A stretch of 64,000 nucleotides of DNA from Semisulcospira habei (Eukaryota > Mollusca > Gastropoda > Semisulcospiridae), in the NCBI GenBank assembly GCA_036245525.1, contig BTPG01000003.1:210870070-210934069 (forward strand). Direction: 5' to 3'. Below, one piece after another: positions 1 to 10,734 of the stretch (positions are counted from its first letter, which is position 1; each line of letters starts with the position of its first letter). The notes beneath the pieces were generated by a model, which worked only from the letters and a program-made list of their open reading frames with translations, did not search any database and was not told the DNA's origin. The translations under genes and the position numbers were made by a program.

Positions 1-1480
1 TGGCTTGAAGTGGAGCCTGAGTTTGCAGCGGACAAGGCGGTGGTCAGTGTGGCACTCTGCGCTGGGCATCACTCTGGTGAGGAGGACGTCACTGCGGTCC
101 CTCTGACGCACTAGGACATAGTCGATAAGGTGCCAGTGTTTGGAGCGAGGATGCATCCAGGTGGTCTTTCGACTGTCCTTTTGCTGGAAAGTAGTGTTGG
201 TGATGACAAGCTGCTGCTCTGCACAGAACTCCAACAGTAGACGGCCATTGTCATTGCAGTTCCCGACGCCACGCTTGCCGATGACTCCTTTCCAGGCTTC
301 AGAGTCCTGGCCCACTCTGGTGTTGAAGTCGCCAAGGATGATGACTTTGTCGTCTGCAGGGGTGCTCTGTAGGAGGCTGCATAGGTCAGTGTAGAACTTG
401 TCCTTTTCTGCAGGCTCTGCCAGGAGGGTTGGGGAGTACACACTGGTAAGGGTGACGTGTTGCTGATGTCTCAGTGGGAGGCGCATGGACATTATGCGGT
501 CTGAGTGACCGGTTGGTAGGTTTTCCAGCTTAGTCGCAATGGAGGTCTTGACCATGAAGACCACACCTGAGAGCCGTCTTTCTGATGCAGACTTGCCTGA
601 CCAGTAGAAGGTATAGCCAGCGTCAAGTTCTTGGAGACTGCCTTCGTCCGGGAGGCGTACTTCGTTGAGCGCGGCGATGTCGATGTTTAACCTCCGCAAT
701 TCATGGGCAATGAGGGCGGAGCGACGTTCGGGGCGTCCGCTGTCTGCTGTGTCGAGCATGGTTCGGATGTTCCAGCATGCTACGTTGAGTCCGGTCGTGG
801 TCGTCATTAGATTGGGTCCGTTTTTTTTTAACTTGTTTTCTGACCGCAGGAGAAGATGCCAGTTGACCGCGGCTAGCCAACTGGGGTTGTGAGGGGATGA
901 GCTTTGTTTAGGCCACCTTTTCTAGGCCCCTCTCCGTGTGGAGCAAGCAGTGCTGTCCCTAGATAAGGCTGCTTGGTCGTTCAGTGTGTGCCGAGTGACG
1001 TTGTCATCCCCAGGTCAACATCAGGCGACCAATATCCTGACCGCCTGCATGCAGGTTTGAGACTGCGGCTTCCAGTGACATCTTTCACCTGCCGTTTCGC
1101 CCCTCGCCCGTCGCTACAGGACTTGGAATGGTCTGTGTCATGGTCCATGGACGTTTCCTAAATGATGCGGGGTGGAGCTTTTTGGTGGAGTGCAGTTTTC
1201 GCAGTACTGGCCCCACCCTTTAAAACCTTGGTTCGTCTGCCATGGCCTAGCAAGCTGGGACGATGGCATCGAGGTCCTCGGGTCGTAGGTTTTATATCAG
1301 ACTGTCCTTGTCCTAGTCTCTGGCTCAAAACCTTTACCGGAGACACGGGGGCTTTGAAGTCAGGGTTTTCCTCCCTTAGCCTTTCCGCAGCCAAGCGGCC
1401 AGGCCTGCAAGGCAGCAGGACAATGATGATTACTTTTCGAGGTTCTCTCCTCTAGATCCGCCGTGTTTAGCCTGGGGACT
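1..1480 (-). mobile_element. LINE-A copy 1: 5' UTR and endonuclease part, cut by the window edge
   Basis: This is the 5' portion of a non-LTR retrotransposon on the minus strand that continues off the left edge. The stretch 1-815 is close to the apurinic-type endonuclease region of the copy at 5251-9128 (same order of shared blocks, for example around 100-620 and 7790-8360). The stretch 816-1420 matches the 5' UTR of that copy (8500-9117). Reading frames are interrupted, so the copy is dead. After about 1420 it keeps roughly 50 bp absent from the other copy, then a shared 10-bp block near 1474. The 5' boundary is therefore uncertain within about 60 bp. Confidence 0.85.
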
Positions 1481-1499
1481 CGTGCTGCCCAGTGTTTGA

Positions 1500-2262
1500 G
1501 GTCACCTCGGAGAGGATGTGGCCAGGGACCACGCACGGATGGTCTTGGGATAGAGGGATGCTATGCTAGTCCGGAGGGATTACACACGAGGGTGCCTCAC
1601 GATGGCCAAGAGGCCCTAGACTAGGGTGATCCCGGGGGAGGTGCTGTAAGAGTTCCCCACTACCCGCACCACCAACGCAACTCATTCCCCTGGGGCCCCC
1701 ACCCTTTGAGTCAGGCAGAGACCCCTTGACCCCTGGTACCATACACACATCTAAACTATGTAACTGCTAGTCTAAATCTAGCTTCATGAATTTGTACTAC
1801 TCCACCCCAACACCTTTGTTTAATATTGTGTATTGGATGTATGTTGATTCGTAAATGATTTCGTTTTGGTTTCCTACCCAATAGAGTCGATCGTCTCAAT
1901 CATATTTTAATACACGACCCCACTTCGTGCTTTTCTGAGTGAGTCTGTAACCAATTATGTGCCATTTGACTCAGACTATTTTTGCAATCTGCGTAAAAAC
2001 CCTGGATGTCCCAGTAACGTGAATTCAAAGTGGTGTCAGCAAGAGACATAGATCCTCATGAGCCCCCGCAACTGCAAGATCTATACCACTTGCAGTGTTG
2101 TGTTCACATTTTCTGGACACTGAACGGGTGAATGGATATGGTCACTTTGCTGACCCCTTGACCAATTTCGTGAAGGAATCCACCACATAATCAACGACAT
2201 TAGCGTGAAGGAAGAATACAAATAATAATTATGAGACCACACAAAGGCATAAAAAACATTGG
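1500..2262. other. intergenic stretch with no gene recognised
   Basis: No conserved coding signal was seen on either strand. The only recognisable piece is a damaged half of the CAAGAG hairpin family at about 2039-2096, which reads AGCAAGAGACATAGATCC followed by the CCCCCGCA core and a decayed right arm. Confidence 0.5.
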
Positions 2263-2265
2263 ACT

Positions 2266-2353
2266 AGCAAGAGACATAAATCTGCATGAGCCCCCGCGAC
2301 TGCGGTAAGTTAGAGCGACTGCGGGGGCTCATGAGGACTTATGTCTCTTGCAG
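2266..2353. repeat. CAAGAG palindromic element (family 3 hairpin core)
   Basis: A long inverted repeat: the left arm starts AGCAAGAGACATAAATCTGC and the right arm ends in ATTTATGTCTCTTG-type sequence after a GC-rich core containing CATGAGCCCCCGC. At least eight related hairpins occur in the window (13230-13295, 40060-40255, 40818-40890, 41640-41700, 53925-54000 and decayed copies). It is followed by GTTAAGGGGTCAA near 2380, the family's terminal motif. No coding capacity; it looks like a MITE. Confidence 0.75.
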
Positions 2354-2535
2354 CTGGGTAACGTTCGCCTTGGCCCGATAGTTAAGGGGTCAATACATGT
2401 TACTCTTCAAATATTGGCCGCTTATCAAATCCACCTTCAATGCCAGCGAATCCTTTTGTTCGATACATACGTGTAATACACTATATTCTCTTGGCATTGA
2501 CGCACGAGAATCTCGTGTATGAACCCTGTATTAAT

Positions 2536-2605
2536 TTAACCCTTTGGCTCTCGGTAGCGGTTATTGTCGCGATGATTCCTGCAGGACAAAAACCGCTACC
2601 GACAC
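2536..2605. repeat. TTAA palindrome family 1 (GGCTNTCGGTAGCG arms), right end decayed
   Basis: Starts TTAACCCTTTGGCTCTCGGT and carries the reverse-complement arm ACCGCTACCGACA near 2590, so the two arms fold back over a short loop. Better copies are at 15312-15390 and 53274-53347. The left TTAA is intact at 2536-2539; the right TTAA is lost. Confidence 0.7.
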
Positions 2606-2637
2606 AACGAGAACTGAGCCGGAGATAACTAGTGCCT

Positions 2638-2845
2638 TTAACCCATTTAACCCGAAGCACTACATCAGAAGATACATCATTTCATTGTACTGGCAGAATA
2701 GCTTGCCGCCATATGGCGCCAATTAAAGATAATCTGGCACTACCCTTGAATTATAATGGTCGATCCAGCTCTTGAAGCCGTTGCATAGTTGTTAAATGAC
2801 ACTGCTTAAATTTGGGAAATGCGGCCTTGGAGTTAAATGGGTTAA
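2638..2845. repeat. TTAA palindrome family 2, complete copy
   Basis: A 200-bp element between TTAA at 2638-2641 and TTAA at 2842-2845. The ends begin CCCATTTAACCC and finish GTTAAATGGG. The centre holds GGCGCCA with flanking arms such as ATAATCTGGCACTACCCTTG. The same organisation recurs at 17491, 21391, 24660, 52853 and 60640. TTAA targets together with CCC/GGG ends are typical of piggyBac-type MITEs; no transposase remains. Confidence 0.8.
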
Positions 2846-2849
2846 TATA

Positions 2850-3880
2850 TATTTTTGTTGCAAAGTCACATATTCTGGTCTGCTATTAGAAGTTTCATTC
2901 CAGCAGCATTCACTTATTGTATTTGATTGTCAGCCTGTTTTGTAAAAGAAAAGAAAAAGATTTTCCTGTTGGCCTCTGTATAACAACATGATCCATCTTT
3001 CTAGCATTTCTTATTCTGTACGCATTTGATTAGCTTTGATTCAACTTTGATTTGTGAATGGAAACAAAGCCACATTGTTAACTTTTGCTTGTTTGTTTGC
3101 ATGTGGCTGTAGTTACTTTTGTTGTATTATATATTTCATGCCTTATGTCATCATTGAAGAATGCATGCATTTAAGAAACACAGTTTATGAGTTCCTTTTG
3201 AACAGTGTGCACCATAGTCCCTCTCCAGTATTGATACGTTTTTTTTATTTTATGTTGGACGATTTATTTGTTCTTTTTTTCCACCAATCATTTGGGTACA
3301 CATGTTGAACTTTGAGTGGTGATCATATTCCCTGTAGCTAAACGTCTTCGCGCCTACTGCGGCCGTCGTGGGCCCGATGACCTTTGCCTTTTATTTTACA
3401 CTAAGCCTTTTCTACCCTTCTTTTCACAGTCAGCGTGACTAGGTACACGTCACACAGGCTTTCTGCTGTCCTCTGTGCGTAATGGAAGAACTCTTTTACG
3501 TACAAGGGCGAGGGAGAGCATATAAAGGTCCTTCATTTTACATTATAATACATAATTATAACTTATCTCTCAATAATACAATACAACGCCATTTACGTTT
3601 TTTTTTTGTAGAAACCTGGCCGTTTATTATTGAGGTCTCAATAAATAAGTTTCATGCGTAGTTTATGTTGTTGCAATGAGTTGTTTTTGTTTAGTATTGG
3701 GATAAATATTTCACAGTTTACTTATACTATATGAGTCACCCTTGAGTTTATACCATTTTGAACTGTTACTTTTGTTGTTTTTTGCTTTTGTCTTTTCTTC
3801 CTGTTGTCTCATTTATCTTGTGACAAATTTGTCTTTTTAAAGTCAATTTTAGATATAGAAGAGTTTTGTATTTATTAAGA
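2850..3880. other. AT-rich intergenic DNA, no gene recognised
   Basis: Low-complexity T-rich sequence without splice-framed conserved exons. A possible relic of hairpin family 5 (GGGCCCGATGACCTTTGCC) is at about 3369-3388. Nothing else could be supported. Confidence 0.5.
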
Positions 3881-5190
3881 GACGCGACGGAGCGCTTCAA
3901 TAGCACGCACATGGCGTCATAGGCGGACGTATCTCAGCATCTGACAGTGAAGTAACAAGATAAAAATTAAGTCATGTCTAGTTACGCACACCTCTGTAGA
4001 ACGTACTTTTGGCGCGAAGCGCCTGCTCTGCGTGTGTGCTTAGGTATGTAAACAAATAATAATAATAATAAATAATTACGGTATTTATAATGCGCTTATC
4101 TTATAATAATTATAACTCTAAGCGCGCACTCACAACTCGCGCACGCAATTGCACGCTTTAGACAACGACTCACGAACCACAAATAGCAAAAATCATCACG
4201 AAAGTCTGCTTAGGGTGGGGAGTGTGGTAGTATAGTGCTAGAACTGTTGAAAGAGGTGAGTTTTGAGGGCAGACTGGAAGGAGGAGAGAGAGTGTTTCTG
4301 ACGGAGAGAGAGTGGGAGAGTGTTCCAGATGGATGGACCGTATACTGAGAAGGAGCGGGGGCCGAAAGTGCTGAGTTTAGTGCGGGGGGTGTGAAGGTGG
4401 AGAGGGTCGGAGGCGGAGCGGAGGGAGCGGGGAGGAGTGTAGGGGTGAAGTAAGTTTGAGAGATAGACGGGAGCGCAGTTGTTCAGGGATTTGTAGCAGA
4501 GAGACAGAATCTTGTATTGGATGCGTTGGGGGATGGGAAGCCAGTGAAGGAGTTTGAGCAGGGGAGTGATGTGGTCGGATTTTTTCTTTCAGAGGACGAG
4601 GCGGGCAGCATTGTTCTGGACGCGCTGGAGAGTGAAAGTGGTGGAGTGAGGGAGGCCGGAAAGGAGAGAGTTGCAGTAGTCGATGCGAGATAGGATGAGA
4701 GAGACAGCAAGTTTGGTCGCAGCTTCGGTAGTGAGGTATTTTCTGATCTGACCGATGCGGCGGAGGTGGAAGTAGCATGCCTGGGCCGTGGCGGAAACAA
4801 AGCTGGTCATGGAAAGAGAGGAATCGAGGATAACGCCGAGGTTTTTGGCCAAGTCAGAGAGGGAGATGATGTCCAGTTGAAGGTGGATGGAGGGAGGGAG
4901 CTGGGAAAGTTTCTGGCGAGTGTCTACCAGCATGTCCGACGTTTGCGACGGTACAAGCTTGAAAATAAGGGAAATGTTTCATTTAGAGGGTGTCTAAGAC
5001 GGCCTCCAAACATATAAAAATTGTTTGTCTCATGAAAGAGTTAGATGACTGTTTATAGAAAGTCGCTAATTTTCCTTACATTCACTTGACATTTTGGACA
5101 TAACTGGTTTGTAGAAAGGCATTGGACAAATTCGTTAGCCAGCTCTGTACCTCTTCAACCTTTTGTAAGAAAGAATTTTATTGCAGAAAA
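3880..5190 (+). repeat. dispersed repeat of unknown class, split by an L2 insertion
   Basis: Two blocks, 3880-4050 and about 4960-5190, match the beginning and end of a roughly 570-bp repeat whose uninterrupted copy is at 22960-23535. A third partial copy is at 54181-54360. Shared landmarks are GAAGTAACAAGA, TGTCTAGTTA, TTTGGCGCGAA and a tail with TAACTGGTTTGTAGAAAGGC. The minus-strand L2 fragment at 4056-4955 sits exactly between the blocks, so the L2 is the younger insertion. No coding capacity or terminal repeats were seen. Confidence 0.7.
4056..4955 (-). mobile_element. L2-type LINE, 5'-truncated, minus strand
   Basis: Frame-broken protein similarity on the minus strand covers the end of a reverse transcriptase. 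Visible are NLGVILDSSLSM, YLTTEAATKLAVSLILSRID and RVQNNAARLVL, the standard order for L2/CR1 elements. The 3' end (left on the plus strand) carries a GCGCTTA...TAAGCGC hairpin and a (TAA)n tail at about 4056-4072, characteristic of L2. Truncated copies with the same 3' end are at 13822-14315 and 63812-64000. Several frameshifts; not functional. Confidence 0.85.
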
Positions 5191-5250
5191 TAAAAATGGC
5201 AAAAGTAAGAATAGCTGACTTGTGGAGAAGAATCAGATAGTCTCTCTCTC

Positions 5251-8200
5251 TTGGCTTGACTTCGCGAACGAAGATTCTATAGGGCTTGCCCACGTCGTCT
5301 GCAGGCATTTTCGTGGCTGCGGAGGCCAATCCGGGACAGGCAGGTTCGACCGCAGTGGCGGCAGGGGAAGGTCTGGTCAGGGTTCTGAGTTACGACAACT
5401 CTGTTTTTTCTTCTAAGCCGCTTGTCCTTAAGGTTAGCTCTGCGAGAGTCCTCAAAGGAGACGGCTGCCTTGTGAATGGTGGAGCGCCAGGTGTCACGGT
5501 CCGCAGCAAGCGAAGACCACTGGCGGTGGTCGATTTGGCAGGCACTAAGCGACTTCTTGAGACAGTCTTTGTATCTCTTCTTTGGTGCCCCTCTGTCTCG
5601 GTGTCCAGTGGCGAGCTCGCCGAACAGAGTGATCTTGGGTAGACGATGATCCTCCATCCTGGAGACGTGCCCCGCCCAGCGAAGCTGTGTCCGCAGCAGC
5701 AAAGCCTCGATGCTCACAGTTTCCGCCTGTTCAAGGACCTCGACGTTGGTGACATAGTCACTCCAGTGAATACTGAGGATGGTACGCAGGCAGCGCTGAT
5801 GAAAGCGTTCGAGGAGTCGTATTTGGCTGCGGTAGAAGGCCCAGGACTCGGAACCGTACAGCAGGGTGGTGAGGACGACAGCTCTGTACACGCTGATCTT
5901 GGTGCCTTTTTTCAGCTGTTGATTGTGCCACACCCGCTTGAATAGTCGCCCGAAAGCACTGTTCGCTTTTGCCAGCCTGTTGTCCAGCTCCTTGTCCAGC
6001 TTGGCGTCTGACGTGATGATGCAGCCAAGGTAGGTAAACTGGTGTACAGACTTCAGTTCGGACTCGCCGATGGTGATGTGGGGAGGGCGATGCTCTTCCT
6101 TGGGTGCCGGCTGATGAAGGACCTCTGTCTTTTTCAGACTGACCTCAAGTCCAAAGAGCTGGGCAGCGTCTGCGAAGCAGGACGTAATGCACTGCAAGGC
6201 TCTCTCTGTGTGTGCAACGAGGGCAGCGTCATCAGCGAAGAGCAGCTCACGAATCAGTTGGTCTAGGGTTTTCGTGTGGGCCTGCAGTCGTCTGAGGTGG
6301 AACAGGCTGCCATCGAGACGATACCTGATGTACACTGCGTCGTCATCGTCGAGGTCCACTGTGGCCTGCTTCAACATCATGCTGAAGAAGATGGTGAAGA
6401 GGGTCTGTGCCAGCACGCAGCCTTGCTTCACGCCGTTGCGAATGGGGAATGGTTCTGAGAGGTCACTGTTTAGTCTGACCTGGCCTTGCTGGTCCTCGTG
6501 GAGCTGGACGATCATGTTGAGGAACTTTGGGGGACAGCCTAGTCGCTCCAGGATCTGCCACATACCTTGCCTGCTGACAGTGTCAAACGCTTTTGTTAGG
6601 TCGACAAACGTTACGTACAGCCCTTTGTTCTGCTCGCGACACTTCTCCTGAAGCTGTCTCAGCACAAAGACCATGTCGGTTTATTCCTGTTGGCTCTGAA
6701 GCCACACTGGCCCTCTGGGAGGTGGTCTTCAGCGATGGCAGGTACCAGCCGATTCAGGAGCAACCTTGCGAGAATTTTCCCGGCAATGGACAGCAGGGTA
6801 ACTCCACGATAATTAGAGCAGGCAGACTTCTCTCCTTTGTTCTTGTACAGGGTGATGATGACTGCATCACGGAGATCCTTTGGTAGTGTTTCTTTTTCCC
6901 AGCAGCAGAGAAAGAGGTCGTGGAGCTTGTTGTGCAGTGCTGGGCCTCCATGTTTCCAGATCTCTGGCGGGATTCCGTCAATGCCTGCTGCTTTGCCACT
7001 CTTGAGCTGGTGGATGGCTGTGAGGGTCTCTTCGGCGGTGGGCGGTTCGTCCAATTCAACCTTTAGTGGAAGGTGTGGGATTTGGAGGATGACTGTTTCT
7101 TGAACAGTGCGTTCAGCGCCGAAGAGGTCCTGAAAGTATTCCGACCAGCGGTTCAAGATGGAGGTATTATCTGTGAGGAGTGCCTGTCCATCAGCGCTTC
7201 GCAGGGGACTTTGTACCAGGTGCCTAGGGCCATACACTGCTTTCAGTGCTTCGTAGAAGCCCCTGTAGTCACCGTTGTCAGCGCAGAGCTGGGTCCTCTG
7301 TGCGAGTCTGGACCACCACTCGTTCTGGAGCTCTCTAAGCTTGAGCTGGAGACTGCTGCAGATGAGGCGGAAGGCAGACTTCTTCACATGGCAGGAAGGC
7401 TGGGCTAGGTGGGCCTGGTGGGCGGCTCTTTTTTTTGCTAGAAGCTCCTGGATCTCTACGTCGTTTTCGTCAAACCAGTCTTTGTTACTCTTTCTAGCAA
7501 AGCCCAAGACTTCCACAGAGGATTTTACAATAGCAGTTTTCAGTTGTTCCCAGAGTGTTTCAGGGGAGGAGTCTGCTGGATCAACTGTGTCTTTGAGCAT
7601 GCGCTGTAAATCGGCCTGAAGGGCAGCTTTCTTGTCGTCACGCTGAAGGCTGGCAACATCAAGCTTTTTCTTGGGAGGGCCCCCTTTCTTGGGTTTCAGC
7701 TTGAGGCGGAGCCTGAGTTTGCAGCGAACAAGGCGGTGGTCAGTGTGGCACTCTGCGCTGGGCATCACTCTGGTGAGGAGGACGTCACTGCGGTCCCTCT
7801 GACGCACTAGGACATAGTCGATAAGGTGCCAGTGCTTGGAGCGAGGATGCATCCAGGTGGTCTTTCGACTGTCCTTTTGCTGGAAAGTAGTGTTGTTGAT
7901 GACAAGTTGCTGTTCTGCACAGAGCTCCAACAGTAGGCGACCATTGTCATTGCAGTTCCCAACGCCATGCTTGCCGAGGACTCCTTTCCAGGCTTTAGAG
8001 TCTTGGCCCACTCTGGCGTTTAAGTCGCCAAGGATGATGACTTTGTCGTCTGCAGGGGTGCTCTGCAGGAGGCTGCGCAGGTCAGAGTACAACTTGTCTT
8101 TTTCTGCAGGCTCTGCCAGGAGGGTTGGGGAGTACACACTGAGAAGGGTGACGTATTGCTGGTGTCTCAGTGGGAGGCGCATGGACATGATGCGGTCGGA

Positions 8201-9128
8201 GTGACCCGTTGGTAGGTTTTCCAACTTAGTCGCAATGGGGGTCTTCACCATGAAGCCCACGCCTGAGAGCCGTCTTTCTGATGCAGGCCTGCCTGACCAG
8301 TAGAGGGTGTAGCTAGCGCCAAGTTCTTGGAGGCTGCCTTCCTCCGGAAGGCGTACTTCGCTGAGCGCGGCGATGTCGATGTTTAACCTCCGCAATTCAT
8401 GGGCAATGAGGGCGGAGCGACGTTCAGGGCGTCCGCTGTCTGCTGTGTCGAGCATGGTTCGGATGTTCCAGCATGCTACGTTGAGTCCGGTCGTGGTCGT
8501 CATGAGAGTGGATCCATTGTTTTTTTCTTGTTTTCTGACCGCATGAGAAGATGCCCGTTGACCGCGGCTAGCCAACTGGGGTTACGAGGGGATGAGGTTT
8601 GGTTAGGCCACCTTTTCTAGGGCCCTCTTCGTGTGGAGCAAGCAGTGCTGTCCCTAGAGAAGGCTGCTTGGTCGTTCAGGGTGTGCCGAGTGACGTTGTC
8701 ATCCCCAGGTCAACATCAGGCGACCAATATCCTGAACCGCCTGCATGCAGGTTTGAGACTGCGGCTTCCAGTGACATCTTTCACCTGCCGTTTTGCCCCT
8801 TGCCCATCGCTACAGGACTTGGAAAGTTCAGTGTCATAGTCCGTGGGCGTTTCCTAAAGCCTGCGCGGTGGAGCTTTTTGGTGGAGTGCAGTGTGCGCAG
8901 TACTGGCCCCACCCTTTAAACCCTTGGTTCGTTTGCCATGGCCTAGCAATCTGGGACGATGGCATCGAGGTCCTCGGGTCGTAGGTTTTATATCAGACTG
9001 TCCTTGTCTTAGTCTCTGGCTCAAAAGCCTTCCCCGGAGACACGGGGGCTTTGATGTCAGGGGTTTCCTCCCTTAGCCTTTCCGCAGCCAAGCGGCCAGG
9101 CCTGCAAGGCAGCAGGGGACTCGTGGGG
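5251..9128 (-). mobile_element. LINE-A copy 2: near full-length APE-type non-LTR retrotransposon
   Basis: About 3.9 kb on the minus strand: 5' UTR (9128 to 8576), one long coding region (8575 to 5277) and a short 3' end finishing at the GAAGTCAAGCC terminus around 5251. The order is apurinic-type endonuclease, reverse transcriptase, then a C-terminal zinc finger. There is no poly(A); the 3' end has a 5-bp stem with a TTCG loop (5260-5273), followed by an AG-rich tail. Proteins of this layout are often mislabelled 'craniofacial development protein 2-like'. The exact clade is not assigned. Confidence 0.9.
5277..8575 (-). pseudogene. LINE-A endonuclease/reverse transcriptase, one frameshift
   Basis: The frame opens at 8575 and runs to 6659. 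It holds the endonuclease (ACWNIRTML near residue 34, GDLNARVG, then TDHRLVRCKL) and the first half of the reverse transcriptase (GKAAGIDGIPPEIWK, NYRGVTLLS). The rest continues in another frame from about 6674 to 5277 with VDLTKAFDTV, the active site FADDAAL and a C-terminal finger of type C-x2-C-x12-H-x4-C. Comparison with LINE-A copy 3 near 19080 shows that copy 2 has 8 bases where copy 3 has 9, so a one-base deletion causes the break. Apart from this the coding region is intact, suggesting a fairly recent insertion. Retrotransposition in cis is ruled out for this copy. Confidence 0.9.
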
Positions 9129-9129
9129 G

Positions 9130-9285
9130 CCGGGGTCGTCTATGTCCCGTGCAGATGTGAACATCTGCCCACTGCCCAGACGGTGACACCAGAGGAGAAA
9201 AATCCAACGCCGGAACCCGGTATCGAACCTCGCACCTTTGGCATTGGAGGCAGACGCCTTAACCACTGCGCCACTTCCCCGCCTG
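9130..9285 (-). mobile_element. tRNA-headed SINE, minus strand
   Basis: On the minus strand this reads GAAGTGGCGCAGTGGTTAAG (box A) and then AGGTTCGATACC (box B), a tRNA-like head with internal polymerase III promoter. A non-tRNA body runs to about 9130 and contains GATTTTTCTCCTCTGG. It abuts the 5' end of the LINE-A copy. The head does not form a proper acceptor stem and runs straight into body sequence, so it is a SINE and not a tRNA gene. Confidence 0.7.
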
Positions 9286-9681
9286 TCAGATAGTGACAGC
9301 GGCGTAAAAGCACCAACCACGTCAGTGTTATACAATGTTCCTGACTTGACGCATAGCACCAGCACGTCATTATGAATAGACGCAACGCTCCCCCTCTTGT
9401 CTCTCTGACAGTGAGTTAGAAATACAACAAATGTGTCCATCTTTGTTATGATGTCTGCAAGCGTTTTTGGGTTTTATGTCTAAATGCTGTTTTTCGTATC
9501 CCGGTCTTTATGCTATTGTTTTTTACGCACTTGTTGACGCTGGCAGAGTGCCCATATCTACTGATTTCTGTTACTACTGCACATGTTGACTTTTTGACTG
9601 GGTGTTCACATGTGAATACTTTCCTGTTGTTTACACCCTATAGATAGAATTGAGTGCCGATAGAATTGAACACCACCCGAC

Positions 9682-9745
9682 AGCAAGAGTTATACATCAT
9701 CATGAACCCCCGCCACACCTAATGAGGCTCTACACCTCTTGCAGC
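9682..9745. repeat. decayed CAAGAG hairpin (family 3)
   Basis: CAGCAAGAG...CATGAACCCCCGC...CTCTTGCAG keeps both arm ends of family 3 with several substitutions. It is followed by a C-rich low-complexity run at 9780-9825. Confidence 0.55.
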
Positions 9746-9931
9746 AACCGCTTTGTATCCACGTTCTTTTGACGGCTACCCCCCCCCCCCCAACCCTACC
9801 CCCCCCCCTACATCCCCCCCTCCCCACCCGGGTCTGCCCTGGGGACTCGAGTTAGAATAACTACATTTTAGTTCTCAGGATAACATTGGTCTGGATCTTG
9901 ATTTTTATTTGGTACGTCGGAGGACCGCTGT

Positions 9932-10039
9932 CTAGTGCGCAAAAAGCCATCGGTCCGACGTTGGCCGCCTCTGGCCCGCGCACGTTCGTGACCGTGCCAA
10001 TGGCGGCCGACGTCGGCCCGATGGTCTTTGCGCACTGGG
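9932..10039. repeat. palindromic element family 5 (GTGCGCAAAGGCC ends)
   Basis: The left end CTAGTGCGCAAAAAGCCATC and the right end GATGGTCTTTGCGCACTGGG are inverted copies. Inner arms TCCGACGTTGGCCGCC and GGCGGCCGACGTCGGCC continue the fold. Related copies are at 15958-16013, 25136-25245 and 41203-41294. A non-coding foldback element; target duplication not resolved. Confidence 0.75.
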
Positions 10040-10734
10040 TATCGGCTTGTTCGCGACGGGAGAGTGAGTGCGATCTGACATTAGAAGCACAGTTGGCACT
10101 GTACTCCGGAGTCGTCCACTGTCTGTGCTGTTACTGTCTCTTGGTCTAGGTGGTTCCAGACAATGACTGTACGGACGAAGATTGAATCTCTGAGCTGTTC
10201 TGGATGTGCTGTTGGCACTTTGAAGCACCGATATTTGTTTGTCACACGTTTTTCAACAATGTTTGTTACTACACAGTCTGTAATTTCTCTGCTTGGATGG
10301 TTCGCCTGTTCAGCTTGATTGGCGTGAGAAAGCGATCTGCTGGCACGGGCGGCACCAGCCCCTCGACCACCTTATATACAATGTTAATTGCAGTAGTCAG
10401 CCTCACAGGGTGGAGTTTTCTCTTTTTATCAGGGTCATATGCTTCTGTGTACCCTTGGTCCATTCACCTGTATTTTCTTTTCTTAACTCTCACTACTGTC
10501 TGAGCTGACGGTAGTCCTTGAAATTGGATGCGTGTTCCTAAACGGTCTGCTACAATTAAGATATGAGTTATGTGTTTGCAGTTAATGCATTTTTAAAAAT
10601 ATTGTTTCCCTGTACATATTTTATTATTGTGATGATTTTCTACTCTTGTCGTAAACTAGAGTAGGATACATTAGCTATGAAAGTGCGTGTCTTAGGTTTA
10701 TTTAGCACATTAGACCGGCTGGCGACATACATTC

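Noticed and set aside
9200..9285. tRNA gene on the minus strand (box A and box B present)
   Set aside because: The head continues into SINE body sequence and lacks a matching acceptor stem; it is the promoter head of a SINE.
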